Shown: piece after piece, positions 6,970 through 16,231 of the stretch
Position numbering within the stretch: position 1 is the first letter of the stretch
Layout: each line of letters begins with the position of its first letter
DNA from: Microtetraspora fusca
Lineage (GTDB): Bacteria > Actinomycetota > Actinomycetes > Streptosporangiales > Streptosporangiaceae
Direction: 5' to 3'
DNA length: 64,000 nucleotides
Assembly: GCF_001570365.1 (NCBI RefSeq)
Contig: NZ_BBYK01000042.1
Span: 126,202 to 190,201, forward strand
Program-made: the position numbers and the translations under genes
Notes under the pieces: model-generated
Told to the model about the DNA's origin: nothing
The model's database searches: none
What the model saw: only the letters and a program-made list of their open reading frames with translations

Positions 6970-8418
6970 GTGAGTGTGCCGCGCCCTGCCGCTGTCATCG
7001 TCCTCGCCGCGGGCGAGGGTACCCGGATGAAGTCGAGAACCCCCAAGGTCCTTCACGAGCTGTGCGGTCGCGCCCTGGTCGACCACATGCTCGGCGCGGC
7101 GCGAGGGCTGGGGCCCGAGCGCCTGATCGTCGTGATCGGCCACGCCCGCGAGCGGGTCGAGGCCCACCTGGCCGAGAACGCGCCGGACGTGCTGACAGTT
7201 GTCCAGTCGCAGCAGAACGGTACGGGCCACGCGGTGCGCACCGTCCTGGAGGCGGTGGGCACGATCAACGGCACGGTCCTCGTCACGTACGGCGACACGC
7301 CGCTGCTGCGTGAGGAGACCCTCCGCGAGTTGGTGGAGCGGCACGCCGAGGACGGCAACGCGGTCACCGTGCTTACGGCTGTGGTGCCCGATCCGACGGG
7401 GTACGGCCGGATCATCCGTGACTCCACCGGAGCGGTCCTGGAGATCATTGAGGAGAAGGACGCCACGCCTGAGCAGCGGGCGGTCGCCGAGATGAACTCG
7501 GGCGTCTACGCGTTCGACGGGCTGCTGCTCGCGGACGCGGTCAAGCGGGTGGGGGTGGCCAACGCCCAGGGCGAGGAGTACCTCACCGACGTGCTGTCGA
7601 TCCTGCGCGAGGACGGCCACCGGGTGGGCGCGCACGTCGCGGCCGACTACGTCGAGGTCGAGGGCGTCAACGACCGGGTCCAGCTCGCCTTCGCCCGCCG
7701 GGTGCTCAACGACCGCATCCTCAGGGACCACATGCGCGCGGGCGTCACGATCATCGACCCGTCCAGCACGTGGATCGACGCCGGGGTGGTGATCGAGCCC
7801 GACGTGGTGATCCATCCGGGCACCCAGCTCCACGGCGCGACGACGGTAGGGGCCGGCGCGGCCATCGGTCCGGCGAGCACCCTGACGGACACCGTCGTGG
7901 GTGAGGACGCCGTGGTCCGCAACGCGGTCTGCGAGGGCGCGGAGATCGGCGCGCAGGCGTCGGTCGGCCCGTACGCGTACCTGCGCCCCGGCACGCGTCT
8001 CGGCCGCAAGGGGAAGATCGGGACGTACGTCGAGACCAAGAACGCGTCGATCGGCGAGGGCAGCAAGGTGCCGCACCTGACCTATGTCGGGGACGCCACG
8101 ATCGGCGCCGGCTCCAACATCGGCGCCGCCTGCGTCTTCGTGAACTACGACGGCGTCGAGAAGCACCACACGGTGGTGGGCGACCACGCCCGCGTGGGCA
8201 GCGACAACATGCTGATCGCTCCGGTGCGGGTGGGCGACGGCGCCTACACGGCGGCCGGCTCCGTGATCACCAATGACGTCCCGCCCGGGGCCATGGCGGT
8301 GGCCCGGGGCAGGCAGCGCAACATCGAAGGGTGGGTCACGCGCCGCCGCGCGGGGACCTCCTCGGCCGAGGCCGCCCGGCTCGCGCTGGCGGCTCAGGAA
8401 GAGGCCGCCCAGGAATAG
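6970..8418 (+). CDS. glmU: Bifunctional UDP-N-acetylglucosamine pyrophosphorylase / glucosamine-1-phosphate N-acetyltransferase
   Basis: A 482-residue GlmU. The N-terminal uridyltransferase domain starts with LAAGEGTRMK (12-21), and the C-terminal half is a left-handed beta-helix acetyltransferase built of hexapeptide repeats (about 255-455). It acetylates glucosamine-1-phosphate with acetyl-CoA and then couples it to UTP to give UDP-GlcNAc, the precursor of peptidoglycan and of GlcNAc-containing glycans. The GTG start has GAGGGAG upstream. The tail after residue 455 is Arg/Ala-rich, as in other actinobacteria. UDP-GlcNAc made here could also feed the polysaccharide locus downstream. Confidence 0.97.
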   Translation: MSVPRPAAVIVLAAGEGTRMKSRTPKVLHELCGRALVDHMLGAARGLGPERLIVVIGHARERVEAHLAENAPDVLTVVQSQQNGTGHAVRTVLEAVGTINGTVLVTYGDTPLLREETLRELVERHAEDGNAVTVLTAVVPDPTGYGRIIRDSTGAVLEIIEEKDATPEQRAVAEMNSGVYAFDGLLLADAVKRVGVANAQGEEYLTDVLSILREDGHRVGAHVAADYVEVEGVNDRVQLAFARRVLNDRILRDHMRAGVTIIDPSSTWIDAGVVIEPDVVIHPGTQLHGATTVGAGAAIGPASTLTDTVVGEDAVVRNAVCEGAEIGAQASVGPYAYLRPGTRLGRKGKIGTYVETKNASIGEGSKVPHLTYVGDATIGAGSNIGAACVFVNYDGVEKHHTVVGDHARVGSDNMLIAPVRVGDGAYTAAGSVITNDVPPGAMAVARGRQRNIEGWVTRRRAGTSSAEAARLALAAQEEAAQE

Positions 8419-8615
8419 CCACACACGAAGCGGCGCGAGGGCCGTACGCAGCAGTCAGCAAGGAGAGTTCGAGGCGCGGGAGACCGCGTAACTTCCCGAG
8501 GGGAATCAGCCGCCGTGGGCGTGCACAGCGAGCGAGCAAGGGGGCACAGCGAGGTGCCGCGGGTACGGATGACGGATTGCCGGATGGCGGCCGCGTGTTC
8601 GGCGAGGAGAGCGTC

Positions 8616-9593
8616 GTGAGTGGAAAGAAGACCGCGGGCGAGCGGAACCTGATGTTCTTCTCGGGCCGGGCGTTCCCTGAGCTGGCCGAGGAGGTGGCGT
8701 CGAACCTGGGGGTGGAGATCACCCCGACGGCGCTGCGCGACTTCGCCAACGGCGAGATCTACGTTCGTTATCTGGAGTCGGTCCGTGGGTGCGACGCGTT
8801 CGTGATGCAGTGCCACACCGCTCCGATCAACAAGTGGATCATGGAGCAGCTCATCATGGTCGACGCCCTGAAGCGGGCCTCGGCCAAGCGCATCACCGTG
8901 ATCATGCCGTTCTACGGGTACGCCCGGCAGGACAAGAAGGGCCGGGGCCGCGAGCCGATCACGGCGCGGCTGATGGCCGACCTGTTCAAGCAGGCGGGCG
9001 CCGACCGGCTGATGTCGATCGATCTGCACACTTCGCAGATCCAGGGCTTCTTCGACGGCCCGGTGGACCACCTGTTCGCGTCGCCGGTGCTGATCGACTA
9101 TCTGCGGGACAAGCTCGACCCGGCGACCACGACGATCGTCTCGCCGGACACCGGCCGGGTGCGGCTGGCCGAGCGCTGGTCGGACGCCCTGGGCACCCAG
9201 GTGGCGTTCATCCACAAGCGCCGGGACCTGGATGTGGCGAACCAGGTCAAGGTGCACGAGGTTGTCGGCCGGGTCAAGGGGCGTACCTGCGTCCTGATCG
9301 ACGACATGATCGACACCGGTGGCTCGATCTGCAAGGCCGCGGACGCGCTGTACGAGCACGGCGCGACGGACGTGATCGTCGCGGCGACGCACGCGGTGTT
9401 CTCCGACCCGGCGGTGGACCGGCTGAAGAACTCCCGGATCTCCGAGGTGGTCGTCACGAACACGCTGCCGCTGGCGGAGGACAAGCGGTTCGACAGCCTG
9501 ACCGTGCTGTCGATCGCGCCGCTGATCGCCCGGGCCATCGAGCAGGTCTTCACCGACGGCTCGGTGACCAGCCTCTTCGAGGGCGAGAGCTGA
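8616..9593 (+). CDS. prs: Ribose-phosphate pyrophosphokinase
   Basis: A 325-residue PRPP synthetase that makes PRPP from ribose-5-phosphate and ATP for nucleotide, His and Trp synthesis. Visible family motifs are FANGEIYVRY (substrate region), FYGYARQDKK (catalytic flexible region) and the PRPP-binding loop VLIDDMIDTGGSI. The frame is open upstream for a further 95 codons, but the GTG at 8616 is chosen because GAGGAGA lies 5 bases before it and it matches the family N-terminus. It is 197 bases downstream of glmU, in the usual actinobacterial order. Confidence 0.96.
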   Translation: MSGKKTAGERNLMFFSGRAFPELAEEVASNLGVEITPTALRDFANGEIYVRYLESVRGCDAFVMQCHTAPINKWIMEQLIMVDALKRASAKRITVIMPFYGYARQDKKGRGREPITARLMADLFKQAGADRLMSIDLHTSQIQGFFDGPVDHLFASPVLIDYLRDKLDPATTTIVSPDTGRVRLAERWSDALGTQVAFIHKRRDLDVANQVKVHEVVGRVKGRTCVLIDDMIDTGGSICKAADALYEHGATDVIVAATHAVFSDPAVDRLKNSRISEVVVTNTLPLAEDKRFDSLTVLSIAPLIARAIEQVFTDGSVTSLFEGES

Positions 9594-9610
9594 TCGCCTC
9601 CTGACGGGCC

Positions 9611-9638
9611 GGCCCCCGCCGATGGAGTGGTGGGGGCC
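9611..9638 (+). terminator. GC-rich hairpin after prs
   Basis: GGCCCCC (9611-9617) pairs with GGGGGCC (9632-9638) around a 14-base loop, starting 17 bases after the prs stop. It lacks a T-run, so it is a candidate terminator or RNA-stability element only. Confidence 0.4.
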
Positions 9639-9740
9639 GCGGGTCGGGTAGGCTGCTCAAGTTGCGCTCGTAACGCCTTCCGCTAGGGCGGGTGAGGGGG
9701 AGCGCGCCATCCGTAGACGATCACCCCTAGGAGATGTGCC

Positions 9741-10352
9741 GTGTCCGAGGTACGCATCGCCGCCGAGCTCCGCACCGAGTTCGGCAAGGGCGCCGCTCGT
9801 AAGATCCGCCGCGCCCACAAGGTTCCCGCCGTCCTGTACGGCCACGGCACGGAGCCGCGGCACCTGACCCTGCCGGGTCACGAGGTGCTGCTGGCCCTGC
9901 GCACCGCCAACGTGCTGATCCGCGTCCAGGGCGACGGCGTCGACGAGCTGGCGCTGCCCAAGGGTGTCCAGCGTGACCCGATCAAGGGCTTCGTCGAGCA
10001 CGTCGACCTGCTGCTCGTCAAGCGCGGCGAGAAGGTCACCGTCGAGATCCCGGTCACCGTGACCGGTGAGGTCATCGGCAGCGCCCTCGTCGATCAGCAG
10101 CTCGTGACGGTCTCGGTCGAGGCCGAGGCGACCCACATCCCGTCCGGCGTCGAGGTCGACGTCGACGGCAAGGACGTCGGCTTCGCGGTGACCGCCGCCG
10201 ACCTGCAGCTGCCGAACGGCGTCACCCTCGCGGGCGACCCGGAGGCGCTGGTGCTGCACGTCGTCGCGCCGCAGGCGGCCGAGCTGCCGGCCGAGGGCGA
10301 GGAGGCGGAGGCCGCCGAGGGCGAGGCTCCGGCCGAGGCTGCCGCCGAGTAA
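9741..10352 (+). CDS. rplY: 50S ribosomal protein L25/general stress protein Ctc
   Basis: A 203-residue long-form L25 (Ctc type). The N-terminal L25 domain (about 1-90) binds 5S rRNA in the large subunit, and a C-terminal TL5-type beta domain follows to about residue 180. The protein ends in an Ala/Glu-rich acidic tail. The GTG start follows TAGGAGATGTGCC. Conserved placement between prs and pth supports it. Confidence 0.95.
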   Translation: MSEVRIAAELRTEFGKGAARKIRRAHKVPAVLYGHGTEPRHLTLPGHEVLLALRTANVLIRVQGDGVDELALPKGVQRDPIKGFVEHVDLLLVKRGEKVTVEIPVTVTGEVIGSALVDQQLVTVSVEAEATHIPSGVEVDVDGKDVGFAVTAADLQLPNGVTLAGDPEALVLHVVAPQAAELPAEGEEAEAAEGEAPAEAAAE

Positions 10353-10372
10353 GGAACGTTTCGCGGGAGCGG

Positions 10373-10400
10373 GTCCTCCACAGGGTGTCCTGTGGGGGAC
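10373..10400 (+). promoter_or_regulatory. Stem-loop between rplY and pth
   Basis: GTCC-T-CCACAGG (10373-10384) pairs with CCTGTGG-G-GGAC (10389-10400) around a GTGT tetraloop, giving 11 base pairs with one bulged position on each side. No T-run follows and pth begins 22 bases on. It may attenuate read-through or protect the upstream message. Confidence 0.5.
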
Positions 10401-10422
10401 CTCTCCATATGAGGAGACGGTG

Positions 10423-11025
10423 ATGGAGGATCAGCGCTGGCTGGTCGTCGGCCTGGGCAACCCTGGGCCGGAGTACGCCGGGAACCGGCACAACGCGGGT
10501 TTCATGGTGCTGGACGAGCTGGCCGCGCGGGCAGGCGGCCGGTTCAAGGTGCACAGGTCGCGCGCGGAGATCGTCGAGGGGCGGCTGGCGGGGGCTCCCG
10601 CGGTGCTGGCGAAGCCGCTGTCGTTCATGAACCTGTCCGGCGGCCCGGTGAAGGCGCTCGCCGACTTCTACAAGGTGGCCCCGACGCACGTGGTCGTGGT
10701 CCACGACGAGCTGGACATCCCGTACGGCGCCCTGCGGGCGAAGCTCGGCGGCGGCGACAACGGGCACAACGGCCTGAAGTCGATCACGAAGTCGCTGGGG
10801 ACGCGAGACTACCTCCGGATCAGGTTCGGCATCGGCCGGCCTCCGGGGCGGATGGATCCGGCGGCGTTCGTGCTGAAGGACTTCGCGACGGTGGAGCGCA
10901 AGGACCTGCCGTTCCTGGTGGATCGGGCGGCGGACATGGTGGAGTCGCTGGTCAGGGCGGGGCTGGAGGCCACGCAGAACGCGTTCCACGCGGCCGATCT
11001 GAACCCGGTCAAGCCTCCTCGGTGA
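10423..11025 (+). CDS. pth: Peptidyl-tRNA hydrolase
   Basis: A 200-residue Pth that releases tRNA from stalled or dropped-off peptidyl-tRNA. Conserved features seen: [17 protein letters not shown] with the catalytic His of NRHN, SFMNLSG, HDELDIP with the catalytic Asp, and [12 protein letters not shown]. The ATG at 10423 is 6 bases after GAGGAG; a GTG at 10420 is in frame but too close. The last 17 bases overlap the oppositely transcribed exonuclease gene. Confidence 0.96.
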   Translation: MEDQRWLVVGLGNPGPEYAGNRHNAGFMVLDELAARAGGRFKVHRSRAEIVEGRLAGAPAVLAKPLSFMNLSGGPVKALADFYKVAPTHVVVVHDELDIPYGALRAKLGGGDNGHNGLKSITKSLGTRDYLRIRFGIGRPPGRMDPAAFVLKDFATVERKDLPFLVDRAADMVESLVRAGLEATQNAFHAADLNPVKPPR

Positions 11026-11623
11026 CGGGGCGCGCGGCGGCGGAGCGCTCGCCGCCGCGCCAGAGCATGAGGTTCTGGAAGAGCTCGGCCTGCTCCATGG
11101 CGTCGTCGAGGGCGTGGTGGGTGTGCCGGCGGGTGGATCGCACCTCGCGGGGCATCTGCCGTTTTGTGGACCAGGCGACGGGGACGCCGGCTTTGGTGGC
11201 GTAGAGCGTCTTTATGTCGATGCATCGGGAATGCCCGAACGGCGATTGCCCGGTGAAATTCATGAAATACCAGTAAATCCACATCCAGTCGTAGGAGAGC
11301 GGGAACGCGGCCAGGACGGGCAGCGTGTTTCCGCAGACCTCGGCGATCCAGGCGGTGGCGGCGCTCATCGCCTCGGCCGGGTGCCGTCCCTCCCGGATCA
11401 GCACGTCACGGTCGAGGCCGCTCACCGCGAGGGCGGCGGGGTCATAGTCGTCGCTGATGGGGCGCAGCTCGGCGTAGAACGTCGCCTCTTCCGGCGCGCA
11501 CCTCTCGAACGTCCTCCCCTCCATCCGCCCGGCGACCGCCATGCCGAAACTCACCATTGAATACGGGCCGGGAATGGGACCGTCGGCTTCGATATCGACG
11601 GATATATACGTTTCGGCTTTCAC
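11009..11623 (-). CDS. DEDDh-type 3'-5' exonuclease (DnaQ/RNase T fold)
   Basis: A 204-residue protein with the signature acidic residues of DEDDh exonucleases: VDIEADG near the N-terminus (Asp and Glu of Exo I), a middle Asp in PLSYDWMW (Exo II) and HHALDDA near residue 170 (His and Asp of Exo III). Substrate, DNA or RNA, cannot be told. It stands alone on the minus strand, converging on pth with a 17-bp overlap and divergent from the first polysaccharide gene with only 52 bp between. Confidence 0.8.
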   Translation of the reverse strand: MKAETYISVDIEADGPIPGPYSMVSFGMAVAGRMEGRTFERCAPEEATFYAELRPISDDYDPAALAVSGLDRDVLIREGRHPAEAMSAATAWIAEVCGNTLPVLAAFPLSYDWMWIYWYFMNFTGQSPFGHSRCIDIKTLYATKAGVPVAWSTKRQMPREVRSTRRHTHHALDDAMEQAELFQNLMLWRGGERSAAARPVTEEA

Positions 11624-11675
11624 GGATTCTCCTCAAGCGTGGCCATACGGCCGATAGCATTCCGTCACTCTAGAT

Positions 11676-13193
11676 GTGCGTTCGGTGATGGATCGATCAC
11701 GGTGGGGGCGAGGCGTGCAGGAGGGCGAGCTGGCGGCGGCCGTGGGCGCGCCGGGGAACGCACCGGGGAACGCGCCGGGGAGATCGTCGGCCTCTCCCGT
11801 CCCGCGGCCGCCGCGATGGGCCTCGCGGTACCGGTTCCACGCCGCCCTCCTCGACGTCGGCTGCGCCCTCCTCGCCGGGACCGCCGCGATGGCAGCCCGG
11901 TTCGGCGAGGTTACTCCGTACGTCGCCCCCTATGTCGTGATGAGCGCGCTGCTGCCGTTGTTGTGGGTGTGCTCGGTCGGCATCAACCGGGCGTACGAGC
12001 CGCGCCTGATCGGGGTGGGGTCGGAGGAGTTCCGCCGCATCGCCCAGTCGGGCTTCACGCTGATCGCCGCCGTCGCGATCGCCGCGTACGTGACGAAGAC
12101 CGACGTGGCCCGCGGCTACGTGGTGCTCGCCCTGCCCGCGCTGACCGGGCTCACCCTCTGCGCCCGGTACGTGCTGCGGCGCAGGCTGCATCGCCGCTGG
12201 GCGAGGGGTGGCTGCATGCGCAGGGTCGTGGCCGTCGGCCACCGGGCCGCGATCACCGACCTGACCCGGCGGTTCCGGCGTGAGCGCTACCACGGGATGG
12301 AGATCGTCGCGGCCTGCGTGCCGTACGACGCGTTCGGCGAGGTGGAGGGCGTGCCGGTGCTCGGCGACTTCACCGACGTCCCGCTGGTGGTGGAGCAGGC
12401 GGAGGCGGACACGGTGGCGGTGCTGGCCTGCCCCGAGCTGGACGGTACGGCGCTGCGGCGGCTGGCGTGGCGGCTGGAGCGCAGCCGGACCGACCTCGTG
12501 GTCGCGCCCGCGCTGATGGAGGTGGCGGGCCCGCGCACCACGATCCGCCCGGTTGCCGGGCTGCCGTTGCTTCACGTGGAACATCCGGAACTGGCCGGGA
12601 TCCGGCAACTCATCAAGAACGTCTTCGACCGGGTGGTGGCGGGGACGGCGCTCGTCGTCCTGTCCCCGCTGCTGGTCACCCTCGCGGTCGCGGTACGCGT
12701 GACGAGCCCGGGGCCGGCGCTGTTCCGCCAGACGCGGGTCGGCAAGGACGGCGTCGAGTTCACCATCCTGAAGTTCCGCACGATGTGGCAGGACGCGGAG
12801 GCACGCAAGGTCGATCTGATCAGCGACGCGGGCGGGGTGCTGTTCAAGATCCGTCAGGATCCGCGGGTCACGCCGATGGGGAGCTGGCTGCGCCGCCGCT
12901 CCCTTGACGAACTGCCCCAATTGATCAACGTTGTGAAGGGACACATGTCGCTCGTGGGGCCGCGTCCGCCGCTTCCGGAGGAGGTCGCGCGGTACCGTGA
13001 CGACGTCCGCAGGCGGCTCGTCGTCCGCCCGGGCATGACGGGCCTGTGGCAGGTGAACGGGCGATCGGACCTGTCGTGGGAGGAATCGGTGCGGCTTGAC
13101 CTGCGTTATGTCGAGAGCTGGTCTCTCATGCTGGATCTGCAGATCCTGTGGAAGACGTGGTCGGCCGTGATACGCGGGGCGGGAGCTTACTGA
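11676..13193 (+). CDS. Undecaprenyl-phosphate sugar phosphotransferase initiating exopolysaccharide synthesis
   Basis: Up to 505 residues. A Pro/Asn-rich cytoplasmic N-terminus (with a GNAP repeat) is followed by about four to five membrane segments (about 52-165), a nucleotide-binding-like soluble middle, one more membrane segment (about 315-340) and the bacterial sugar-transferase domain. Motifs: ALFRQTRVGKDG, ILKFRTM, LDELPQLINVV, SLVGPRPPLPEEV and RPGMTGLWQVNGR. The family transfers a hexose-1-phosphate (Glc or Gal) from UDP-sugar to undecaprenyl phosphate in the inner leaflet, the committed step. The start is uncertain: GTG 11676, ATG 11688 and GTG 11715 are in frame and only the last has a purine-rich leader. 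It is the first gene of the plus arm. Confidence 0.92.
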   Translation: MRSVMDRSRWGRGVQEGELAAAVGAPGNAPGNAPGRSSASPVPRPPRWASRYRFHAALLDVGCALLAGTAAMAARFGEVTPYVAPYVVMSALLPLLWVCSVGINRAYEPRLIGVGSEEFRRIAQSGFTLIAAVAIAAYVTKTDVARGYVVLALPALTGLTLCARYVLRRRLHRRWARGGCMRRVVAVGHRAAITDLTRRFRRERYHGMEIVAACVPYDAFGEVEGVPVLGDFTDVPLVVEQAEADTVAVLACPELDGTALRRLAWRLERSRTDLVVAPALMEVAGPRTTIRPVAGLPLLHVEHPELAGIRQLIKNVFDRVVAGTALVVLSPLLVTLAVAVRVTSPGPALFRQTRVGKDGVEFTILKFRTMWQDAEARKVDLISDAGGVLFKIRQDPRVTPMGSWLRRRSLDELPQLINVVKGHMSLVGPRPPLPEEVARYRDDVRRRLVVRPGMTGLWQVNGRSDLSWEESVRLDLRYVESWSLMLDLQILWKTWSAVIRGAGAY

Positions 13194-13955
13194 ATGGCGA
13201 TGCGGGACGACCACGGTCTGGCCGGCGAGCTGGCGTCGGAGGCGGGAGAGCTGCTGCTGCGGCTGCGCGCCGAGCGAGGCTTCGCCGATCCGAAGGCGCT
13301 GAAGGACGCGGGAGACCGCGGGGCACATGACCATCTGATGGAGGCGCTGCGGCGGCTGCGGCCGGGCGACGCCGTCCTGTCGGAGGAGGCCACGCGCGAG
13401 GAGCGGCTGGACCCCCGGAGGCTCTCGGCCGAGCGGGTGTGGATCGTCGATCCCCTGGACGGCACCCGCGAGTTCGCCGAGGAGGGCCGCTCCGACTGGG
13501 CCGTCCATGTGGCGCTGTGGGAGCGCGGCGCGCTGACGGCGGGTGCGGTGGCGCTGCCGGCACAGGGCCGGACGCTCACCACCGCCGAGCCGCCCACGCT
13601 GCCGGACCGGCGGGGGCGCTTCCGCATCGCGGTCAGCCGCACCCGGCCCCCGGAGTTCGTGGAGAAGCTGGCGCACGAACTGGGCGCCGAGCTGGTGCCG
13701 ATCGGCTCGGCCGGAGCCAAGATCGCGGCGGTGCTGACGGGCGAGGTCGAGGCGTACGTCCACGCGGGCGGCCAGTACGAATGGGACTCGGCCGCGCCGG
13801 TCGCGGTCGCGCTGGCGGCGGGGGCGCACGCCAGCCGGATCGACGGCTCGCCGCTCGTGTACAACCAAGCCGACCCCTCATTGCCGGATATCCTGGTCTC
13901 CCTACCGGATGTGGCGCCAACTTTGCTCGCCGGCATCCGTGACCTGCACCGCTAG
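13194..13955 (+). CDS. cysQ: 3'(2'),5'-bisphosphate nucleotidase (PAP phosphatase)
   Basis: A 253-residue inositol-monophosphatase-family protein. The metal-binding motifs are SEEA (upstream Glu pair), DPLDGTREF and WDSAAPVAV near the C-terminus. CysQ converts PAP, the by-product of sulfotransferases and a toxic inhibitor, to AMP and phosphate. The ATG directly abuts the TGA of the preceding gene, so the two are coupled. Placement next to cysDN and three sulfotransferases fixes the likely substrate as PAP rather than inositol phosphate. Confidence 0.88.
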   Translation: MAMRDDHGLAGELASEAGELLLRLRAERGFADPKALKDAGDRGAHDHLMEALRRLRPGDAVLSEEATREERLDPRRLSAERVWIVDPLDGTREFAEEGRSDWAVHVALWERGALTAGAVALPAQGRTLTTAEPPTLPDRRGRFRIAVSRTRPPEFVEKLAHELGAELVPIGSAGAKIAAVLTGEVEAYVHAGGQYEWDSAAPVAVALAAGAHASRIDGSPLVYNQADPSLPDILVSLPDVAPTLLAGIRDLHR

Positions 13956-13974
13956 CCCGTCGAAGGAATCCCCT

Positions 13975-14889
13975 ATGCTTCAGCGCGACTACACGACGTC
14001 GCAGCTCGACGTCCTGGAGGCCGAGGCGATCCACATCATGCGTGAGGTCGCGGCGGAGTTCGAGCGCCCCTGTCTGCTCTTCTCCGGTGGCAAAGACTCC
14101 ATCGTGATGCTCCGCGTCGCCGAGAAGGCGTTCTGGCCGGCGCCGATCCCGTTCCCTCTGATGCACGTGGACACCGGGCACAACTTCCCGGAGGTCATCG
14201 AGTTCCGCGACCGGCGCGCCGCCGAGCTGAGCGCCCGGCTCGTGGTGGCCAGCGTGCAGGCGTCGATCGACGCCGGGCGGGTGGCCGAGGAGACCGGCCG
14301 GCGCGCCTCGCGCAACCGGCTGCAGACCACCACCCTGCTGGACGCCATCGAGGAACACGAGTTCGACGCCGTGTTCGGCGGCGCCCGGCGTGACGAGGAG
14401 AAGGCCCGCGCGAAGGAGCGGGTCTTCTCCTTCCGTGACGACTTCGGCCAGTGGGACCCGAAGAACCAGCGCCCCGAGCTGTGGAACCTGTACAACTCGA
14501 AGATCCGCAAGGGGGAGCACATCCGCGTGTTCCCGCTGTCGAACTGGACCGAGCTGGACATCTGGGACTACATCCGGCGCGAGGGGATCGAGATCCCGTC
14601 CATCTACTTCGCGCACACCCGCAGCGTGTTCGAGCGGGACGGCATGCTGCTCCCGGACGCCGAGGTGGTGCGGCGCGGCGAGGACGAGCCGCTGTTCGAG
14701 GCCACCGTCCGGTACCGCACGGTCGGCGACATGACCTGCACCGGCGCCGTGGCGTCGACCGCCGTGACGGTCGAGCAGATCATCGAGGAGATCGCGGTGA
14801 CGCGGCTCACCGAGCGCGGCGCGACGCGCGCCGACGACCGGGCATCGGAGGCCGCGATGGAGGACCGCAAGAAGGAAGGCTACTTCTAA
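13975..14889 (+). CDS. cysD: Sulfate adenylyltransferase subunit 2
   Basis: A 304-residue ATP-PPi-loop enzyme. The pyrophosphatase-type loop LFSGGKDSIVML lies at about residues 37-48, and GARRDEEKARAKER and the C-terminal DRKKEGYF ending are typical of CysD. With CysN it makes adenosine-5'-phosphosulfate (APS) from ATP and sulfate. The ATG at 13975 follows GAAGGA; reading further upstream would enter the cysQ tail in another frame. Its stop overlaps the start of cysN by one base. Confidence 0.96.
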   Translation: MLQRDYTTSQLDVLEAEAIHIMREVAAEFERPCLLFSGGKDSIVMLRVAEKAFWPAPIPFPLMHVDTGHNFPEVIEFRDRRAAELSARLVVASVQASIDAGRVAEETGRRASRNRLQTTTLLDAIEEHEFDAVFGGARRDEEKARAKERVFSFRDDFGQWDPKNQRPELWNLYNSKIRKGEHIRVFPLSNWTELDIWDYIRREGIEIPSIYFAHTRSVFERDGMLLPDAEVVRRGEDEPLFEATVRYRTVGDMTCTGAVASTAVTVEQIIEEIAVTRLTERGATRADDRASEAAMEDRKKEGYF

Positions 14890-16151
14890 TGGACATCCTT
14901 CGTTTCGCCACCGCGGGTTCGGTCGATGACGGCAAGTCGACGCTGATCGGGCGGCTGCTGTTCGACTCCAAGGCGATCTTCGAGGACCAGTTGGAGGCGG
15001 TCGAGCGGACCTCGCGCGATCGCGGCACGGAGTACACGGACCTGTCGCTGCTCACCGACGGCCTGCGCGCCGAGCGGGAGCAGGGCATCACGATCGACGT
15101 CGCGTACCGCTACTTCGCGACGCCGAAGCGGAAGTTCATCATCGCCGACACCCCCGGGCACATCCAGTACACCCGGAACATGGTGACCGGCGCCTCCACC
15201 GCCGACCTGGCGATCATCCTGATCGACGCGCGCAAGGGCGTACTTGAGCAGTCGCGGCGGCACGCGTTCCTGACGACGCTGCTGCGGGTGCCGCACCTGG
15301 TCCTCGCGGTGAACAAGATGGACCTGGTCGACTACGCCGAGGAGCGGTTCGAGGAGATCCGTGAGGAGTTCACCTCCTTCGCGTCCAAGCTGAACGCGGC
15401 GGACCTCACGTTCATCCCGATCTCGGCGCTGCACGGCGACAACGTGGTCTCCCGGTCGGAGAACATGCCGTGGTACCAGGGGTCCTCGCTGCTGCACCAC
15501 CTGGAGAACGTGCACATCGCCTCCGACCGGAACCTGGTGGACGTGCGCTTCCCCGTGCAGTACGTCATCCGGCCGCACAACGCGACCAGCCAGGACTTGC
15601 ACGACTACCGCGGCTACGCCGGCCAGGTGGCCGGCGGCGTGCTGAAGCCGGGCGACGAGGTCACCCACCTGCCTTCGGGGCTGTCCACCCGGATCTCGGC
15701 GATCGACACGTTCGACGGGCCGGTGGAGGAGGCGTTCCCGCCCATGTCGGTCACCCTCCGGCTGGAGGACGACATCGACATTTCGCGCGGCGACATGATC
15801 TGCCGACCGCACAACCAGCCGGCCGCCGCCCAGGAGATCGAGGCGATGGTGTGCTGGATGGCCGACACCACCAAGCTGCAGTCCCGGTCCAAGCTGATCA
15901 TCAAGCACACGACGCGTACGGCGCGGGCCCTGGTGCGCGACCTGCAGTACCGGCTCGACGTCAACACCCTGCACCGGGACGAGTCAGCGACGGCGCTCGG
16001 CCTCAACGAGATCGGCCGGGTGTCGCTGCGCGTCACCCAGCCGCTGTTCGTGGACGACTACGCGCGTAACCGGCTCACCGGCGGCTTCATCCTCATCGAC
16101 GAGGCCACGAACGGCACGGTGGGCGCGGGCATGATCGTCGACGCCCGGTAG
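14889..16151 (+). CDS. cysN: Sulfate adenylyltransferase subunit 1 (GTPase)
   Basis: A 420-residue EF-Tu-like GTPase that drives APS synthesis by CysD. G-motifs: GSVDDGKST (P-loop, about 10-18), EQGITIDVAYR (switch I), DTPGH (switch II), NKMD and SAL. It stops after the beta-barrel domains, with no fused APS kinase, unlike the longer CysNC forms. APS kinase is instead supplied by the separate gene at 27583-28800. It starts in a TAATG overlap with cysD. Confidence 0.96.
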   Translation: MDILRFATAGSVDDGKSTLIGRLLFDSKAIFEDQLEAVERTSRDRGTEYTDLSLLTDGLRAEREQGITIDVAYRYFATPKRKFIIADTPGHIQYTRNMVTGASTADLAIILIDARKGVLEQSRRHAFLTTLLRVPHLVLAVNKMDLVDYAEERFEEIREEFTSFASKLNAADLTFIPISALHGDNVVSRSENMPWYQGSSLLHHLENVHIASDRNLVDVRFPVQYVIRPHNATSQDLHDYRGYAGQVAGGVLKPGDEVTHLPSGLSTRISAIDTFDGPVEEAFPPMSVTLRLEDDIDISRGDMICRPHNQPAAAQEIEAMVCWMADTTKLQSRSKLIIKHTTRTARALVRDLQYRLDVNTLHRDESATALGLNEIGRVSLRVTQPLFVDDYARNRLTGGFILIDEATNGTVGAGMIVDAR

Positions 16152-16231
16152 ATCCTTCGCCGTTCCGTGAACGGATAATTACCCAAAGCGCTAGGGTCAT
16201 CACGTTCCGTATCCACGTGGTGGAGGGGTCC

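Noticed and set aside
13975-16151. cysDN as ordinary assimilatory sulfate-reduction genes
   Set aside because: No cysH, sulfite reductase or siroheme genes nearby, while cysQ and three sulfotransferases are; a housekeeping contribution cannot be fully excluded.
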